DNA of 64,000 nucleotides from Chamaea fasciata (lineage: Eukaryota > Chordata > Aves > Passeriformes > Sylviidae), in the NCBI GenBank assembly GCA_029207755.1, contig JARCOQ010000002.1, positions 9,439,156-9,503,155 of the forward strand, given 5' to 3'. Shown here piece by piece: positions 26,311 through 40,000 of this stretch (its first letter is position 1; each line of letters starts with the position of its first letter). The notes below the pieces were generated by a model, which did no database searches, was not told where the DNA came from, and saw nothing but the letters and a program-made list of their open reading frames with translations. A program made the translations under genes and the position numbers.

Positions 26311-28326
26311 AAGGGTTTGGCTATGAAATTCCTCTGGAGCCCATCGGACTCACGTCATCCAGTCTTCTCTCCAGTTCTCAGTTTTGTCTTCCTTATTGAA
26401 GAGTTCAGCCATAGACCAGGTAGGGAGATTCCTTGATTAAAATAATTTGGGTTAGTTTGTTGCTCCAAGCTTTTCTGGAAGAGAGTCTACAGCCATTCAA
26501 AGAAGTGAATATTATTATTAAATAAATCTTAATGAAGCAGTGGTGAAGTTGAATCTTGAGGCACAAAAAGGCCACATACCGTGACCTGCAGAGCAGGAAT
26601 GACCATAAACCTGTTGCACTTGTTTGAATAATACCCCCCTAAAGACCATCAATGGCCTCTGCAAGGTGCTCTGCTCATTTTTTGGGTCCGCTCATCGTCT
26701 TTGGGTTCATGCAGAGTGATGAGCACATTCTATGACATGGGGAGCCAATGCTAGCCAGGTAGGACTTGGCACTGTTTCCTGGGTTAATCTTGCAACAGGC
26801 TGAGATGTTTCTTGTGATAGAATCATTCATCTTAAGTCATTATTCTTATCAAATTCTCAAAAATCAACTGTGATTTACTGTGAGTATTTTGCATTATTAC
26901 TATCATAAAACCAGTTTGGGCAGAATTATAGGATTACAGCTGATTCAAAAAGGAGGAAAAATTCATCTCAGCTTGAGGGATTTGTTTCATAATGACTTCC
27001 TTTCTTTTCTGACAGATATCCAACAGAGAGGAATTCAAGTACTTTTTAAAGGATCTCTGTCAAAAATAAACTGATAAAAGCAATACTCAAATAGTCCATT
27101 TCCTGGATGACCTAACTTTAATTTTTCTTTTGTCAACTCTGCCTATTTGCAGAGTACTGAAAAGCTTTTCTGACACAGAGTTGGAGTTAGGATTTTTAGA
27201 TACATGCAAAAATATGTGGTTTTCTTTGTAAGAACATCCCAACTCCAAGGACTGGAATTCAAGCTGTTTGTACAAGACAAAATTCTGAAAGTATTTTGGT
27301 CACTGGAGCATTATGCCCAATGTCAATATCCTCATTATGTTATCATCCAGCACTAGCACAAATTAATTGCGATTTACCAGAAAAAATCCAACTCCTATAT
27401 CAGATTAGGGAAAATGTGAGTTTTGTGTATAACCATAGTAGGCAATTTCAGAACTCGTATTTTAAGAGTTTCTGCATAAGCAAATTTAGCCAGTAGAAAA
27501 GAATGGCTCAAAACGAACACAAGCATTTAAAAAAAAAATAAAATCCCAGTGTCACAATCCCGGCAGTAGCCACACATCTTCCATATAAAAGCAACAGCTG
27601 AAACAGATGCTGCCTTTCAGTCTGGCTTCTCACAATTTAAACATAAGAGCTTTACTTCAAGCAAGCTTTTGTTAGAGCGCTTTTTTTTTTCTTTTAATTT
27701 TATTTAGTTAAGTTTTTTGGTGGAGAAAGAGGGGCAAAATTGCTTGAAATTTTCAGGTAGAAGTGACAGTGCTTGCAGTAGCAAGGCCTTATAGAAGGTT
27801 TTGTGTTTTCTCCCAAAACAAGACAGAGTGGATTCATGTAGGGGCCTGGCAGAGTGTGTTCCCTGGCAACTTCTCTTTGACTACAAAATAAATAAAGAAA
27901 AGAAAGTGCAGTGAAAGCCTTTACACTTTTAAATTTAAAATCAGTTTTTAACTAAAGTTCTTTTGTTGTATTAGTCTGCTTTCTACCTCTGCGTATGTCA
28001 GCATTAGGGGTACTCCTTAGACAGGGTAAACGAAATAGTGTATTTAGAAGTTCTGTAGAAAACTTTTTTGGTTAAAACTACAGGTAATAATGAATGGACT
28101 CTGATGTCCCCTAGAGACTAATTCCTTGCCTTCTGCCAGACCTTTTGTTGTAGCAGTTTGATATTTCCTCCAGTGGCACAAAGCTGGCAGGGTTGGATGG
28201 CTCCCTGCCCTCAACTGTGCATTTTGAGGCACAGTAACCAGGACAGCACAAAGGTCTGTTCTGCCAAGGCAGCCTTGGTGGGGTGTGAAACATAACCAGT
28301 GAGGGTCTCAATGGCCTGGGATTGTC

Positions 28327-28352
28327 AATAATAGTAATAATAATAATAATAA
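28327..28352. repeat. TAA trinucleotide microsatellite
   Basis: About eight TAA/AAT units with one interruption (a G near the left end). Confidence 0.88.
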
Positions 28353-28590
28353 CAGCTATATTCTGTATGAAAATGCAGTGGAAATGGAGGTGTGACAGCC
28401 AGTTTCTTGCACGCCTACTGGCTCTTCTCAAGAAATTATCTCATGACACAGTTCGCAGTGTTCAAACATTTTTATGCTTATTTGTAAAAGTGTAGCATAA
28501 AATGGTCTTGCAGCACTGTCTAATCTTTTGTGTATGTGTTAAGGCACAGAGACTTCTACCCAGACATTCATCAGTTCTCTCTTGCTGCCT

Positions 28591-28612
28591 GTCTTCCTTT
28601 CTTTCTTTCTTT
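28591..28612. repeat. TTTC microsatellite
   Basis: Short array of CTTT units, preceded by related CCTTT text. Confidence 0.8.
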
Positions 28613-29038
28613 GTCAAGTTGAACTGGAATTGGATCATTCTTTAGGAATCTAAGTCCCTGATCAGGATTTTGGAAATACAGTTTATTCCTATCATAACAC
28701 CAAAATTATTATTTTCATGTCCTTGAAATACACTTTTTCAGTATTACTAATAGTAGGACTCCTAGTTAATTCCATATTGTATTCCATCAAAATGATTCTG
28801 GTAATATTACAATTTCTACATATGTAATATTTTCATTTATATACATGCAATATCACTATTTCTACTTATATACAATTTCCAAATATATTGAAATCTTTTC
28901 CTCTTCTAATCAGGGTTTTTTTTTTCTATTAAGCAGAATTGAAATGCCAAATTTCCCCCAAAATGCAGCCAGTTTACACATTTGTGCAAAATAAGTAATA
29001 AGTAGCATTGGCATACACTGATTTTCATACAAATAGAT

Positions 29039-29053
29039 GCACACACACACACA
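29039..29053. repeat. Short AC microsatellite
   Basis: About seven CA units. Confidence 0.85.
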
Positions 29054-29124
29054 TAAACAAAAACGGAGGATCAAACCCACAACACTTACAAAAAATGCAG
29101 GAAAATGTTACCAGGGACACAGCC

Positions 29125-29207
29125 ACCTTATCTAGACTGATATGAAAGGCCTCATCAGAATTAGCCAAGAGAGACATTTATAACAGTAATCCCAGTCTAG
29201 ACAAGGT
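29125..29207. other. 83 bp fold-back with 15 bp arms, one mismatch
   Basis: accttatctagactg at 29125-29139 pairs with 29193-29207, 14 of 15 bases matching. The 53-base interior has little further pairing that I can see, so it lacks the long near-continuous stem of a typical microRNA precursor. Confidence 0.5.
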
Positions 29208-32200
29208 CTTATAATTTAAAAGAAGATTTTCAGAATCATCTAAGAGCTGTTAGTCCTCTAGGTCTCAAGATGGGATCCCAGATGAAGCAGTTTCAGGCAA
29301 GAGCAAAACATGACAAAGCAGTTTAAAGAGGTCAGTTACAGAAGAGACAAAGTGCATAGGATAGTTTTAGCTTCGTGTACTAGACTCAAAAACACAAAAA
29401 AACACCCAAACACAAGCCAAACCCTGAAAGATTTAAATATCATTAGAAAACTGGATTTTTAGAAAATCCTTGATATGTGGAAACACTTATACCCGTATTG
29501 AAGATATTTGAAAACAAAAACCCCAAAAATTCTTATAGGAGATTTAGTTTACTAAAATAGATTAAAGCAAAAATCCACCTGTATAAATCTAGTTAAAACT
29601 AAAGAAATTATGAAAGACAAATTTTTTCCCCCCTGTAAATAAGTTGCCAGTGCCTGACAGCTTTCCTATTGATTTTTATTTTAGAAACTGCTTAGTTCCC
29701 CTCTAGGAGTCACAAGCAGAGAGATCTTATTCTCAGCATGTTTCCTAGATGATTTTTGCTTCTACGTTATTTTTTTAAAAGACAAATATATCAAGGAAAA
29801 CAATTCCTATAGGCTGGCGTCCACAGTTAAAAGAAAATCTACATTCTTGCTAAAGTAAATGATACCATCAGAGACTTCTGTTTCTGGCAAGACCAGGAGA
29901 GATAAAAATTACTTTATTTAAAAAGAGACCACTCACATTAGATGGACATAGAAGATGATTCAATCTCCCCTCTACAAATGCATCCCCAGACACACTTGAT
30001 TTAAGTCTTACAGAGGATAAAAGAGTTATTGAAATTTATATTAACAATGAGATTTTGTTCAACAACTGCACTGAACTGCTTCAGTACAAAGCACTGATGA
30101 GTTTCAGAAAATCTGGTAATTTTAATACTAACTGAGACTAACAAGTGCTGTGGTTAAGGATGGGTACAATGTGCAAAAAGAAGGAACCAAGACAGAGTGT
30201 GGTCACGGTTTGCATCTCATCTTTTTGCTGCTCTCATGAAAAATGAGCATACTAGACCATTTTTTTCTGTCAGAAGTTTCTTGCTGCCACCTTGCTTTAT
30301 AAAAGTACATTTATTTAGTCAGGCAGCTGACCTCAGGAGAAAGAGAAAAGACTTGTATATATCTGAGCATGAGGCAAATATTCCTTTTCTCATATTTCAT
30401 AAAATATTTTCAATGAAATTTTAAGCGGATGAACTTACTCTCAAATTATATTTTGGATAGCATACTAATGTCATTGTGGTGCCCTTCACATTCCATCAGT
30501 TTATGCTATGTTGAATAGTAAAACATTAGGCATAGGTCATTTATTTCGACAATAATCATCTGTGTAGCAGTAGAGGAGCATGTTACTTCTCTAACAATAG
30601 CAACAGGATAACACCTCCCACTTCCCTTTCATTTGGCTACTGAATTATTGCACTGCAGTAAAAGGATTAAGCATTGCACAATAATCACAATATCAAGATA
30701 AATCTGGCTAAGGCAAAGCACATTAAGGCCGTTTCAAGGCACACTTTCTCATTTAATCTTTGTACAGAGACCCAGAAGCTCGGCTCTTGTAACACAGACA
30801 AAACTGGAAAAGCTTTTGGTACACATAATAGAAAATATATAAATGTAAAATTTGCATTATTATATGTAAATTCTGGACATTCAAGCAGCCTAAAAATGAT
30901 TTTTGAAACAAAAAAAATTAATAAAAACACATTACTTTATCTACTTGGGCATCATGTATAATTTTAACGTAGAACCTAATTTGATAGAACTGGAGTATTT
31001 ATTGCAAACTTTTTGATCAGTGATCAGTCCCTAGAGATAAGCACTAGCAAAGTCAGAGGCTTAGACATTCCCCAACTTTTAGATCTTGATTAACCTCTTT
31101 CACAAAACACTTTATAGTCGTTATTTTTTCCTCAAAAAAACAGGCCTTTGAATTTTAATTAAGTTCTTATTTCAGCAAAAATTACTCTTGCTTCTGGCAT
31201 TTTCAGTAGGGTCAATATAATGATTATATCATTGACATGTTATTTCATTTCCTTTCCAACACCTTTCTACCTAAAAATCCAAATTTTCTCATGTTATCCC
31301 AATAACTACATGATGCATTGTTGAAAAAATTGATTGCGGTGTTTTTGTGAAAGAAAACCACACTTTTTTCTTGCAATCATGTCATGTAAATAGAAAACCA
31401 AATGTGAGGAACCTGTTGAATAAGAATTTTTACAATTGGATAGAAGAGGTTTGATTCCAATTTTCTTTAATTAAAATGACTATAATCTTAGCCTACTTAA
31501 TCCAGTATATGCTTTGAACTAAACTATGAACCGAAAATGTAGTTAAAATTGTCAAATGAATGATACATTAATGAGGGAATACTAGCAAGATGACAACCTT
31601 GTAAAAATCACAATTGGTGTAATTCTGAACTATTTTTTTCATTATTTATTCAAAATTCTAGGTTAAAATTTTAATAATCTACCATATAGGAATACAACAT
31701 ATGGGAATATTGTTCTTTTTTTGCCTGTTAACTATTTTATTCTATACACTCTTTAATTTTGTTTTTTGTTGCCTTTTTTTTTTTTTTCTTGTGAAGAGGG
31801 AGAATTCTTCAGGATCTGGGGAACTTCATTAGTGTAAAATTACAAGTTTGGTATGACTGTGGAACTATGATAAGATCCAATAGAGACCAACACCTTTGTT
31901 AGCTAGGAACTTTTAAGGTTTGATATAGTTGCCATGTCTTTGAAAAATAGATCTATAAGATCAAAAATACCTCTTCCTGTAAATTTTTAAGGCAACGGCG
32001 CTGAATATTTTCACTTAAAAGGTTTACCAGTTGCTTCAAACACAGCCATGAGCCTTTTGTTTTCAATACCTCTGCAATACCAAAACCTTCCACGGTCAGA
32101 GCTGCATAATTTATTTCCATGTGTGTGAGTTCTGAAGAAAAAAAATAAAATTGATAGCAAACATGCTAAGTAGGAATTTTAGGGGTTTTTGAGGAGGTTG

Positions 32201-33321
32201 TGGTGTGGAGAACTGGAGTACCAGAGGGCAAAGGCAGCACCTGATGAGAAGACCGTGGTGAGGAGCCCAGCACTAGCAGTGGTACCCAGGAAGGACTGGC
32301 CTTCAAGAGGACCCATGGACACTGGGGAGCTTGCTTCAATGCAGAAAACAACAACACTGACGGACTAAAATGAAGTCCAGGACCCACAAGTAGACACAGT
32401 GAGTAGGAGAGGAGTGTATGAGCCTGTTTTACTCTGACCTGGTCAATTTTGAATTTGAAATCTTACTTATTTTTATAGGAACAGCTGACTTCCTGATTTT
32501 AAAAGTTCTTTGGTCTTCCTTGGGGATCCAGGACAATTAGTTCTCTTCATCTCAAAACAGGGAAAAATTTCCCATCTCACCAGGCTGCACTTTTGACAGT
32601 TTTCAGAGTTTTCTTTCTATATTATTTTAGCCTTACTTTCCATTTTGTCTAGGAGACTATTTCCTTCATAATATAAATCCAGGAAGCAAAACACTCTTAA
32701 GCTATTTGCCAAGACTTTCAGAAAACTGTTCTAATAGTGCAAGACGGAACAGAGATATTCTTCTGTTAATTATTAACTGTAATTTCTTTGGGGAGATGGG
32801 AAGGAAGATACTAATATTAAACTATAACCATTTATGAAATTTCAATATATATGCTGAATTTGGGCTAGACCTTTATTTGGTGTGGTCAGCATAATTCTTC
32901 TGACTTCCCTCCAATCCATCCAGCATGTACAAGTTGATTAGCTTGTTCATTAGTTCTTTTACCCATTATTACATCTGCCAAGAACAGACTCCAACCACAG
33001 CCTCCATGCACTCCGTGCTGGGTTATTCCTGATTCTCCAATACCGGCCATGTAAACCTCTAAGCTTATAAATCCATCAGTTTTGTTGAGAAGTCACACAG
33101 GCATAGGGCACCATGTGCCCAAATGTCTTTCCGGAGCTGGAAGGGATTGAGTGTTTATTCTTTTCAAAGTCGATACTGATCAAACTCTACAGATTGAGAC
33201 TATTTTGTTTTTCAGGGCAGCCCTTGTCACATTCGTCAAAATAACTGACTACTTCTTCACTCTTCCATTCATCTTTTTCTGTTTTCCAGACTTTTCATTC
33301 CATTGTAGCAGTTGCAGTGGA

Positions 33322-33341
33322 TCAGAGCCATATGGCTCTGA
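33322..33341. other. Perfect 20 bp palindrome
   Basis: TCAGAGCCATATGGCTCTGA reads the same on both strands, centred on CATATG. Flanking gcagt (33314-33318) and actgc (33348-33352) could extend an imperfect stem. Confidence 0.85.
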
Positions 33342-33988
33342 CTTTTAACTGCTGCAGCAAGCTGCTCTACCACCTGGCAAAGGAGTGATACAGACTCTGC
33401 TCCTTATTTTCAGAAATTCCGTGTCTCCTTTCACAGTGACTAGGCTTTTCACAAAGCAGTGAAAGGAAAGAATTAATCTGCACCTACTTAACAGACAACA
33501 TACAATTTTTTATATTGATCTTTATTGAAAATATGTATCTTTGAAGACTGTATGCAATATGGGAATTAATTTCTTTTTAACATCTTAACAGTGCAGAAGT
33601 CAAGGATAAATGTAATGATGACCAGAATGTGCTTTGTAGATTTTTCAAGTAATCTTGCATCCAAAAGCAGATGTGGCATTTGATCTTCAAATACCACATT
33701 TTTCAAAAGATCAATGGCAACCTCTTAAGAAAAGAAAAAAAAAAAAGTCCTCTTCATTTCTTTTTTCTTTATTTCTAAGACAGTGTAATAGAACCAATGT
33801 TTACCCCTTCACCTTAGCTACCTTTCCATATAACGTGCAAAGGTTTTCCCATGTGATCTGTCTCAAAATATTCAGTAATGTTTACACATTTTTCCATTTA
33901 AAACTTCTAAGTGAAATCTATGTGTCATTAGCATTTGTACTGTAACTTAGGAGCAGCTTGAAGATCCACATGAAAAAAGAAACCCATC

Positions 33989-34016
33989 AAAAAAAAAAAA
34001 AAAAAAAAAAAAAAAA
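33989..34016. repeat. Poly(A) run of 28
   Basis: Uninterrupted A tract, the longest in the window. It might be a retroposon tail, but no element body or target duplication was recognised upstream. Confidence 0.9.
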
Positions 34017-37000
34017 CCAAAACATGAGAGCACTTTAAAAAATAGGAATTTAATATAGGCTCAGTGTCCTTACTTGAGGGTGCACTTTGCTGCACATGGA
34101 TCAGCGGTAAGCTTCACAAACAGCTTAAAATATATAAAGTTTGTCTACGTGTATTGTGCTGCCAAAGCTTCACATTCATCAACACCAGCGTTTTGTGGAA
34201 GTGCATTTTCACCCTTGGAAAATCTGGCCGATCCTTAATTTTATATTATGCAGATTCCTTGGGGCTTATTTTGTTTGCAATTCGTTGGTCACAACCTAAA
34301 GTAACTGAGTAACAATCTAACTGATTGAAATGCATGCCACATGAAGAGGAACTATTTGTTTGTTCTCAAAGATTCAACAAAATTGTCATTTCTTGTGTAT
34401 AAGAGAATACTTGGTGAGGACACCTTCAAGGAGTCATTGTTGAAGGTGAGGGTGGAAGAGTTCAATAAGATATATCCTCACATTAGACCAAAAATCACTG
34501 ACTGCATATGTTTTATAATGAGCCATTTGGGGAAAGAAAAAAAAAAAAAAAGATGAAACATGGAAAGACAGAAAAAGCACTATGGAACAGAAGGAGTGTG
34601 AGGATAAATAAGGAAGGCAGGAAGGAAAGACTACACTTTCAAGAGATGGAGAGTATTGGCTTGCCTGTCCAAAAGGGAACTGTTTATGTTCTAGAGTCTT
34701 GGTGAAGGAACAGAGTATGGACTCTGGTATGAGCAGTTTCATATAACTACAGAAATGACATTGCAGTGACTTCTAACATCTCCAAGAAACTGGAGGTGTC
34801 TAAAAGAAAACCTGATAAGATAGGAGGGGGGATGCTGGCGAAGTTAAACTTCAAAGAAAATTATGAGCGCAAATGATTCAGATTAACAACCCATCTTTCA
34901 CTCCTGCTTTGTCATGGGCTACTAAAGGCCCTTTTAAATTTCAGCTCACTGGATTGCTGCCCAGTTATAGCATGTTTTAAAGGGAACTTTGGCTTCAGTG
35001 AAGCCAAACAAACTGGGAAAGGTAGAACCCTCTCTAAGGTAGAGGGGAGTTACATTACATGCTGCTGCACAGTGAATTTCATCAGCTCCTCACAATGTGC
35101 TGTTAAAGGACACAAAAAGAACTCAGGGTCCTTTTATCCTCTGGAATCCAAGCTAAAATCCAGTATCTTTGTGACACCAAATAGAAATAATTCAGTAGCA
35201 CTTAGGAAGTGGATACTTTTATCTACTATTCTGACACCTTCTGGTCATAAGTAGCCTTGACTTTCAGTCCTTGTCGATTTAAGGGGGTTACATACTGTCC
35301 ATTTCTACTGTGACAGGGGATGAGCTTTAAAGAACTTGGTTTTAGTCTTCAGCACTGCAAAATGCGTATTTTAATGATGTCCCAATGGAGTGAACTAGGC
35401 AATTAAAAGTTTTTGCTGAAAATCCTGCTATTAAATTATTAACACGTGGAATTCACATGGAACAGTGTTATAAATTACCCTGCCCAGCACCTGTCATTGA
35501 CTTCACATGCACGAGTTGTTGTTCTGTATCATTCTTGACTCTAATGCTCTCATTTTTAAGGAAGATGACTCACAAAACAAAGATTTCCCTCTTCTGCTCC
35601 ACTTCCAATTTCTTCCTTCCTACCATCCTACTCCCCTTTCCAGAAGCATCCAATTGATCCAGCGTGCAAATGCAACACAGAAAAGATGAAGAGAGCTCAG
35701 GAGCAAAGACTGCATTCCTGACTCATTTGCACTCGCTCATTAGCTATTTAATTGGCAATTTAAGAACTGTTTAGCTAATTTCAGTATTTGTGATTTCTGT
35801 TGTGAACCAAATCATCGTCATGGTTACCATGCAGTTGATACCCTACACACACACACCTCAATTTTTTTACAATTTTTTGCCACAGCTGGGAAAGAATATC
35901 AACAATAATGGATTGTTGTTCCAATCCAAAATACAGAAAATCCCCCAATACAGAAATGTTTCTCAGGTGGATTATCTTCTACAATCTGGTAACTACCCCA
36001 CTTGCCATACTCAGTAAACAAATTACACGTAACAGATGCTTTGTCGAAGCATGAAATAGGTCGCAGACACTTTTGAAAATAATGGAGAAAAAATGCAGTA
36101 GGCCCAAACAAAAGAAGAGGTTATTTGTAAATTAAAAGGCAAGAATAAAGTACTTATGTGAAGCAAATGAAAGTCCTGCCATAACTGGATGAAAGTGGAC
36201 AATGATAAGCTAACTTTTTTTTGTAAAGGCTTGACACTGCTATCAAAAGGAGGAAAAAGATGCAGTTAAACAAGTTAAGGATGCATGATAATCACTGAGC
36301 TCTAATTATGCCGTGCACTTTCCCTCCTTTTTTCCCCTATTCTAAGCAGAGAGAAACGCCCATTTCAAAGTGAGAAGAATATACATTTAGAGGATAGAAG
36401 TTACAAAATGCATGTCTAAATTTGCTGATGCAGGCAAAATATTAGGTGCTCATGCATCTCTCTGTTAGCATAAGAGTTTGTTTTGGATTTTAAGAACACA
36501 TTAGTGCGAGTATTTTAAAGGAGATATACATTATTTACTCAATTCATCTACAGCTTTAAATTGTAGCACATGAAAGTCAAATGATTTTTTAACATCTCAA
36601 ATGTCACTATAGCATTGAACTATGGTAGCAACCTGACAGATGAAAAATATACACGCTTGCCTGAGTCAGTGAAATAAGGACATGATACATATTAAAAACT
36701 ATAGCAACTTCACATAGGCATGGGTTTATGGGTCCTTGATCAGAAGGGAGGAGAGAAAGTAAAATCACCCATTTGATTATTAATAGGATGTTTCTATAAC
36801 AATACACATTTTGAAACATAAAAGGAATAAAACCATCATCTTCAGAGATGGCTTCAAAGTGAACCTTATTCTTCTGTGTCCAATAAAAAGGAGATGCAAT
36901 ATAATTTAAAAACATAAGCATGTGATTTTGCATTATTATCATAATCTGCTGCCTTAAGAGACTGTGAGGGGTTTTAATCATCCAGCATGAAACAAATTGG

Positions 37001-40000
37001 CTACTTTATTTTCTTGCTGATCAGTGCTTTTCCTTCCACTGTCACTACCTCACATTTTAATTCCTCCTTCCTATTGCTTAGATTAGTGCACCAACCAAAA
37101 AAAGAAAGTGTCCCTTTCTGGGATAGAAATGCTGGTTTATATGTTCCAGGTGCATACTTTGGTGTGAGGAAAAGCTTGAGTGTCAGTTTCTGGAGGTATC
37201 CCACTCTTTTTTCCTGGTATCATTGTTAAGCTGTGAATGCAGTTAAAGAAAATGTTTTTACCTTCTTTCATCAGACAGCAAAAATTTACTTCAGTACAGC
37301 CAGTGTCTTGTTCTTTCTTGTGATTTTTTCAGCATTTCTTCATACTATATTGTGTCTCAGCTATGGTTTGGTTTTGTGGCCTGTGTTCTCATAGCAGAGG
37401 ACCTCTGAACTGGAACTCTGGGAAGGTTCATAGATGGAAGACATGCCTGTCTTCTCAGATAACTTCTAAATCCTTCGTTCATGTCCACAAAGACCCCAAC
37501 ACTGTTTTATTGGATGGTCATATTCTCGATCTTCTTTTTTCTTTCCTTTAATTTTCTCAGTATTTTCAACTCTGTTCTTTCCCAGGGCCCTTGCTGAGTT
37601 ACCTCTCAAAAATCCTGTGGCAGACTTTTACAAAAGAATCCCTTGGGAAGCTTTGTCCATAGTGTGCCTCTTTTTCCAGACAGTCTTTCTTTGGATCTAC
37701 TGATTACTCAGGGATTAAAAGTTCCGAAACATCTTCATTTTTGAGAAAACAACTACTGGTTTGTCACACTCAACTTTGGACAGGTCTTTGCAATAACATC
37801 TAGCTTATCTCATATGGCTTTGCTTTTGAAAAGAGTAGAAGACGGACCTGAGGACCACATGGAAATTGATCTCATCTTTATTTTAAGGGGGCATAAAGAA
37901 AACCTGGTTTGCTTTATGGTCTGGAATATAGTTTTCTGAATACCATGGAATTCTGCACGAATATTTCTACATGGACATGCAATAAATTCTATCAATATTT
38001 TTTTTTTTACAAAAAATCTTTTTTAAACCAAGATCACGTTAAAAATTCTCATAGAAAACTTTTATATTGAATATACATCATCTATTAATAAAAATACCTT
38101 CTGAACGTAGGATGGGGCAAAGTTTTTGGTGAAAATGGTTTTGTAAGTGTATACTTAGTGTATCAGCACAACTGTATTCTTTCTTACCACCAGTTAGTGG
38201 TATGACAGTTTGAAGAATGTCAAACCCGTTTATAGAAGAGGGAATTTGCCAGCTCTACAAAAGTGTAAGCTTGTTTTGGCAAAGGTCCACACAAATGAGC
38301 ATGAATTTACCAGCTTTGTTAAAAAAAAAAAAAAACAACAAACAACTCATCTAATGAATCAGATATGAGAAGATCAATGGTTCTTCTTCCCTTTTTGATA
38401 AAAGTCCAAGCTGCCACCTGTGCCAGGCTGGCTCCTACCTAAGCAATCTGACACCCAGGGCTAGGAAGGGGATGTAATTCCAGCAAGTGAGAGGGTAAGG
38501 AAGATCTTGATTTGGAGTAATAAACTTATATTTTCTTCACAAGTCAAAGAGTTATCAGAAAGTGAAATACACAGTACAACAACTGCAATGTGCATTGAAA
38601 GATAGCTGATGGACAGCAAACAACAATTCCTGCAGTAACCTCTTGCAGATTATATGTGAATGTAACCAACTCTTTCTCAGATTGCTTATCCTTCATTAAA
38701 ACAGCTATTCAATAATTCGATACGTATTACAATTTGGATATTACCCCTATGAATCTTACTTATCTCTTTGATCTGCTCAATGCAGAAGCTGAACGGTTGT
38801 TTGAACAAGAACAGGTCTGGTTTTGAAGAGGTCCTACACTGGCACCTTTCCATGTTTTCCCACTTCTCTTCATTGCAAGAGTAGTTACATAAATAATAGA
38901 ATCATGTGATCAACTCATGGACCATATCAAGAATACATTTTAAATACAATCAGCTAAAATCTTGCTCTCTCCTGCCTGTTAAGGCCTTTCTTTTCAGAAT
39001 GTAAGCACTCACATGTGTTGGAACACCTGTTTTTCTTTCATAATTTAATTTGATGGGAACTTTTTCCAATCATGTTTATTATCCACAGAAAAGTCCTGTT
39101 TCTTCTCCCCCCACTTCTCACCCTAAATATGAACTGTATGACAGATGGAGACCAGTATTCAGTCTACATCTAGAATAGAATACAGCACCTACAAAATACT
39201 GCTGCTAAAAGTGTGTTGATTATACTAAACCTCCTCAATGCTTAAAGTAATAAGTAGACATCTTTTCTCCCAGTCTAGAGGGATATCTTAGCAAGCTGGT
39301 CTGTCTACAAAACCTCATGGACTGTGCTCAGCTTCCAAACCAGATACCTAAGATACTGATAACACACACACAAATCCTAATCTAAATTTGCCTCTTAACA
39401 ATAATCATGTTAAAGAGCACTTTCTGTAAATAACCTAGTTAGACACACAAGTACTCCAGTCAATACTACCTGATGGAACAGTCCTTTTAAGATGCATGGG
39501 GAAGTAATCATCTGAGCCAAACAAATTAAAGGGAATTAGACATCTTAGAGATCGGTAGGAATTAGTGTTCGTACCATTACTTGTTCCAGGTTTTTTTCCT
39601 TCAAGTGTTCTACATTCAATGGAAAAGGGGATTTATTTGTCAGCCTATAGAATCAAGGTTCCTCAGTCTGTGAATATCTAACAGAAGATTGATTGCAGCT
39701 GGATGTACAGACTCATTACAGAGGGATGTTTAAAGAGCGTAGTGATGAAAAAAGTCACTGAGAACAAACAGGAAAGCCAGAGAAAGAAGGATATTAACGA
39801 GATAACCCACAGAATGCAACTGTATGGGCACAAAAATTAGAGGATCACAAATACAGAAACTGCTTTCATGTGTTGACAGTCTTTTAAACACCAGTCAAAT
39901 TAACCCCTAATTTCCAACTAACTGTGGAGCTTGTTGACGCCAGCCGACTCTGTGTGAGCGCAGGTGCTTTTGCCTGGCCAAACAGAGGTGCAATATCCTG

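Larger units (their letters stand above)
26311..33988. other. Unique sequence with small microsatellites, no gene seen
   Basis: No coding frame over about 106 codons. Holds TAA, TTTC and AC short arrays and two inverted repeats listed separately. A TATA-like word at 27582-27590 (catataaaag) followed by mixed sequence and an RFX-like word at 27858-27870 is noted as a weak candidate only. Confidence 0.6.

Noticed and set aside
33900..34016. Retroposon ending in the 28-base poly(A) run
   Set aside because: No SINE/LINE body or flanking repeats were recognised upstream.
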